A program made the position numbers and the translations under genes. Positions 61,893 to 64,000 of a DNA stretch of 64,000 nt are shown here, piece by piece. Origin of the DNA: Oscillospiraceae bacterium (GTDB lineage: Bacteria > Bacillota > Clostridia > Saccharofermentanales > Saccharofermentanaceae); assembly GCA_015069205.1 (NCBI GenBank), contig SVIZ01000003.1, positions 212,046 through 276,045 on the forward strand, written 5' to 3'. Position 1 is the stretch's first letter. The number at the start of each line of letters is the position of its first letter. The notes beneath the pieces are model-generated. The model ran no database searches. It saw only the letters and a program-made list of their open reading frames with translations, and was not told the DNA's origin.

Positions 61893-63587
61893 TTAGATCT
61901 CCTTGGCAAGTTTTACGGCTTCGTCAACAGTTATCTCGGAAGCGTCGCTTGAATCTCTTCTCTTAACTTCTACGATACCTTCACCGGCTCTTCTGCCTAC
62001 CGTGATACGGAGCGGAATACCGAGGAGGTCAGCATCCTTGAACTTAACGCCCGGACGCTCATTTCTGTCATCGATGAGGACTTCGCAGCCTGCAGCAGTA
62101 AGGTCACCGTAGATCTTCTCTGCTACGCCCATGATCTCCTCATCGTTAGCCTTTGTGGGAACAACGATTACCTTGTAAGGAGCAACGATGGAAGGCCAGA
62201 TGATTCCGTCGTCATCGTGATACTGCTCAATGATCGCAGCAAGAACTCTGGATACGCCGATACCGTAGCATCCCATTACCATGCTGTGTTCCTTACCGTT
62301 ATTGTCGAGATATACACAACCGAGCGCATCGGAATACTTTGTGCCGAGCTTGAAGATGTGTCCGACCTCAACGCCTCTTGCCATGCCGAGCTTACCCTTG
62401 CCGCACTTGGGGCAGATATCGCCGGCCTTGGCATTTGTAATATCAGCGATCTTATCAGCTTCGAAATCTCTTCCGATGTTAACATTCTTGAAGTGATAGT
62501 CAGTCTCGCATGCGCCGACTACGAAGTTCTTCATACCTGCAACTTCAGGGTCAACAACGATGTCTACCTTCTGCTTGAGGTTAACAGGGCCTGCAAAACC
62601 GACCTTTGCGCCTGTGATCATCTCAACGTCAGCGAAAGCAGCGAGCTCCATCTCGGTAGCATCATAAAGATTGCCGAGCTTTGTCTCGTTGATGTCTCTG
62701 TCACCTCTGCACATAGCAGCAACGAACCTGCCGTCAATGTTATAAAGAATAGTCTTTACAAAAGCCTCAGGTCCGCAGTTCAAATAACCACAGAGCTCTT
62801 CAATAGTCTTAACGTCAGGTGTGTGGATCTTCTCGATAGCGAGTTCTTCTGCTGTTTCAGCCTCGCCTCTTGTCCAGCCTGCCTTCTCCTCGTTCGCAGC
62901 ATAGCCGCACTCGTCGCAGAAGCAGATAGCATCCTCACCGACTTCACTCTTAACCATGAACTCCTGTGAACCGGAACCGCCCATTGCGCCTGAATCGGCA
63001 TCAACTATCGTGTAATCCAGGCCGAGTCTGTCAAAGATTGCTCTGTAAGCGTCATACATCTTCTTGTAAGATATGTCGAGACCTGCCTCGTCAACGTCAA
63101 AGGAATAAGCGTCCTTCATGACGAACTCTCTTGCTCTGATAACGCCGAATCTCGGACGCTTCTCGTCTCTGTACTTATGCTGGATCTGATAAAGAGTAAC
63201 AGGAAGCTGCTTGTAAGATCTGATCGAATCTCTTACAGCCTCTGTAAAAGGCTCTTCGTGCGTAGGACCTAAGCAGAAAGATCTGCCGCCTCTGTCGGTA
63301 AGTCTGAACATCTCAGGACCGAACTTCTCCCATCTGCCTGAACCCTGGTAAGCCTCAGCAGGAAGAAGTGCCGGCATGATGAGCTCCTGTGCTCCTGCCT
63401 TGTCCATCTCTTCTCTGATGACTGCTTCAACCTTCCTGTAGGTACGGTAACCCATAGGCATGAATGAATAAACGCCGGATGCCATCTTGCGGATCAAACC
63501 CGCTCTGAGCATCAGTCTGTGTGACGGGATCTCAGCATCTGCGGGGATCTCTCTTTGTGTAGCCAAAAAAAGTTCGGAAACTCTCAT
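61893..63587 (-). CDS. proS: Prolyl-tRNA synthetase
   Basis: A 564-residue class II aminoacyl-tRNA synthetase of the bacterial type. Motif one region [43 protein letters not shown], motif two [27 protein letters not shown], the editing (INS) domain (about 225-400), and the anticodon-binding domain (about 465-564). [13 protein letters not shown] and [11 protein letters not shown] carry cysteine pairs. GGGAGC precedes the ATG. No T-box is visible upstream. Confidence 0.95.
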   Translation of the reverse strand: MRVSELFLATQREIPADAEIPSHRLMLRAGLIRKMASGVYSFMPMGYRTYRKVEAVIREEMDKAGAQELIMPALLPAEAYQGSGRWEKFGPEMFRLTDRGGRSFCLGPTHEEPFTEAVRDSIRSYKQLPVTLYQIQHKYRDEKRPRFGVIRAREFVMKDAYSFDVDEAGLDISYKKMYDAYRAIFDRLGLDYTIVDADSGAMGGSGSQEFMVKSEVGEDAICFCDECGYAANEEKAGWTRGEAETAEELAIEKIHTPDVKTIEELCGYLNCGPEAFVKTILYNIDGRFVAAMCRGDRDINETKLGNLYDATEMELAAFADVEMITGAKVGFAGPVNLKQKVDIVVDPEVAGMKNFVVGACETDYHFKNVNIGRDFEADKIADITNAKAGDICPKCGKGKLGMARGVEVGHIFKLGTKYSDALGCVYLDNNGKEHSMVMGCYGIGVSRVLAAIIEQYHDDDGIIWPSIVAPYKVIVVPTKANDEEIMGVAEKIYGDLTAAGCEVLIDDRNERPGVKFKDADLLGIPLRITVGRRAGEGIVEVKRRDSSDASEITVDEAVKLAKEI

Positions 63588-63682
63588 TTAACTTGCTCCC
63601 TATATTATTAATAATTATACGGGTGTAAGTATATACGAGAGGGTTGCAATTTGCAATTGAAAATAACGGCAGGGGTGCGGTG

Positions 63683-63907
63683 TTGACGGTTATAACGGTT
63701 TTCTATGCGGTTGAAGATAATGATGCGACAAAAACCGTGACAGAAACGACTCTTTTTGTCACGTGAATTGTCAATAAAGCCTTTTTTGACTTCAGCCGTA
63801 TCACTTTTGCCAGATTTTGTCACATGATTTGTCACATGGATTCAACCAGTTCATGCTGTCGACGAAATGTTGACGGAAATAGTGTTTTTCGTCAACAAAA
63901 CCGTCAA
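63683..63907. repeat. Intergenic array of TTGTCAC and TTGACGG words
   Basis: CGTGACA (63736-63742) faces TGTCACG (63757-63763). TTTGTCACATG occurs twice in tandem (63816-63826 and 63828-63838). GTTGACG (63869-63875) faces CGTCAAC (63890-63896), with CCGTCAAA at 63901-63908 and another TTGACGG near 63683. A 75-codon minus-strand frame covering part of this region is not supported. From 63588 to the window end I find no gene. Confidence 0.75.
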
Positions 63908-63937
63908 ATCAGAGCAAATTCGAAGTCAAGTCCAAAG

Positions 63938-63966
63938 TTTTGTGTAAATTCAATCCTTAGTATAAT
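63938..63966 (+). promoter_or_regulatory. Possible plus-strand promoter at the window edge
   Basis: TATAAT at 63961-63966 is preceded 17 bases upstream by a weak TTTTGT box. A plus-strand gene may begin beyond the window. Confidence 0.25.
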
Positions 63967-64000
63967 TTGCTTTCTTTTGCCAAGAACTTTGAGTGGAGCG

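Noticed and set aside
63608..63835. 75-codon minus-strand frame upstream of proS
   Set aside because: It lies across TTGTCAC repeats, has low-quality composition and no ribosome site.

Overview
The window reads as chromosomal DNA of an anaerobic, low-to-mid GC Bacillota, most likely class Clostridia. The evidence is an ireB-ruvX-DUF1292 cluster, a T-box in front of aspS, a TPP riboswitch, clostridial-type class II GalT and DUF4364 genes, a split cobalamin-dependent methionine synthase, and strong GGAGG ribosome binding sites. Genus cannot be fixed from sequence alone. I see no rRNA, tRNA, CRISPR array, prophage or insertion sequence. Most genes are on the minus strand; the plus-strand exceptions are the galT end, a 57-codon gene, the DUF4364 gene, the metF-metH block, an orphan nuclease-like gene and an AraC-type regulator.

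Layout. 1-4.3 kb: 3' end of galT, then a two-component operon with one response regulator and two paralogous sensor kinases, one of which has Tyr where the phosphoacceptor His should be. 4.4-12.2 kb: small protein, YitT-type membrane protein, aconitase-family hydratase, two paralogous lipoproteins, pgi and a DUF4364 gene. 12.2-25.4 kb: large exported protein, CPBP protease, two DUF1292 genes, ruvX, ireB, mtaB, T-box-controlled aspS, lipoproteins and RNase R with an RGG-like tail. 25.5-26.8 kb: orphan PD-(D/E)XK-like nuclease gene between arrays of short inverted repeats. 26.8-39.1 kb: secG, Ca-type P-ATPase, ABC exporter, OB-fold-like lipoprotein, a sugar or glycerol-phosphate ABC importer operon and a PTS-IIC-like protein. 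39.3-46.3 kb: iron-siderophore/cobalamin-type importer divergent from metF, a MetH reactivation protein and metH. 46.3-48.8 kb: three paralogous membrane proteins with zinc ribbons, two with Gly/His-rich heads. 49-50.6 kb: a single ORF fusing a ThiT-like vitamin S-component to a complete AqpZ-like aquaporin, behind a TPP riboswitch. 50.6-56 kb: MATE transporter, a hydrolase lacking its nucleophile Ser, PepP-type peptidase, hexapeptide acetyltransferase and AraC regulator. 56.2-63.6 kb: a proS-transglutaminase/LRR-ABC transporter gene string.

Two themes stand out. First, several proteins are natural variants of known machines: the ThiT-aquaporin fusion, the His-less kinase paralog and the Ser-less hydrolase. 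Second, many intergenic gaps carry nested hairpins built from a short word repeated in direct and inverted orientation. The word differs between loci, except that an AAATACGGC word recurs at separate sites. These hairpin islands often abut stop codons, and one kind brackets the orphan nuclease gene. All functional statements rest on reading motifs; no database search was run.
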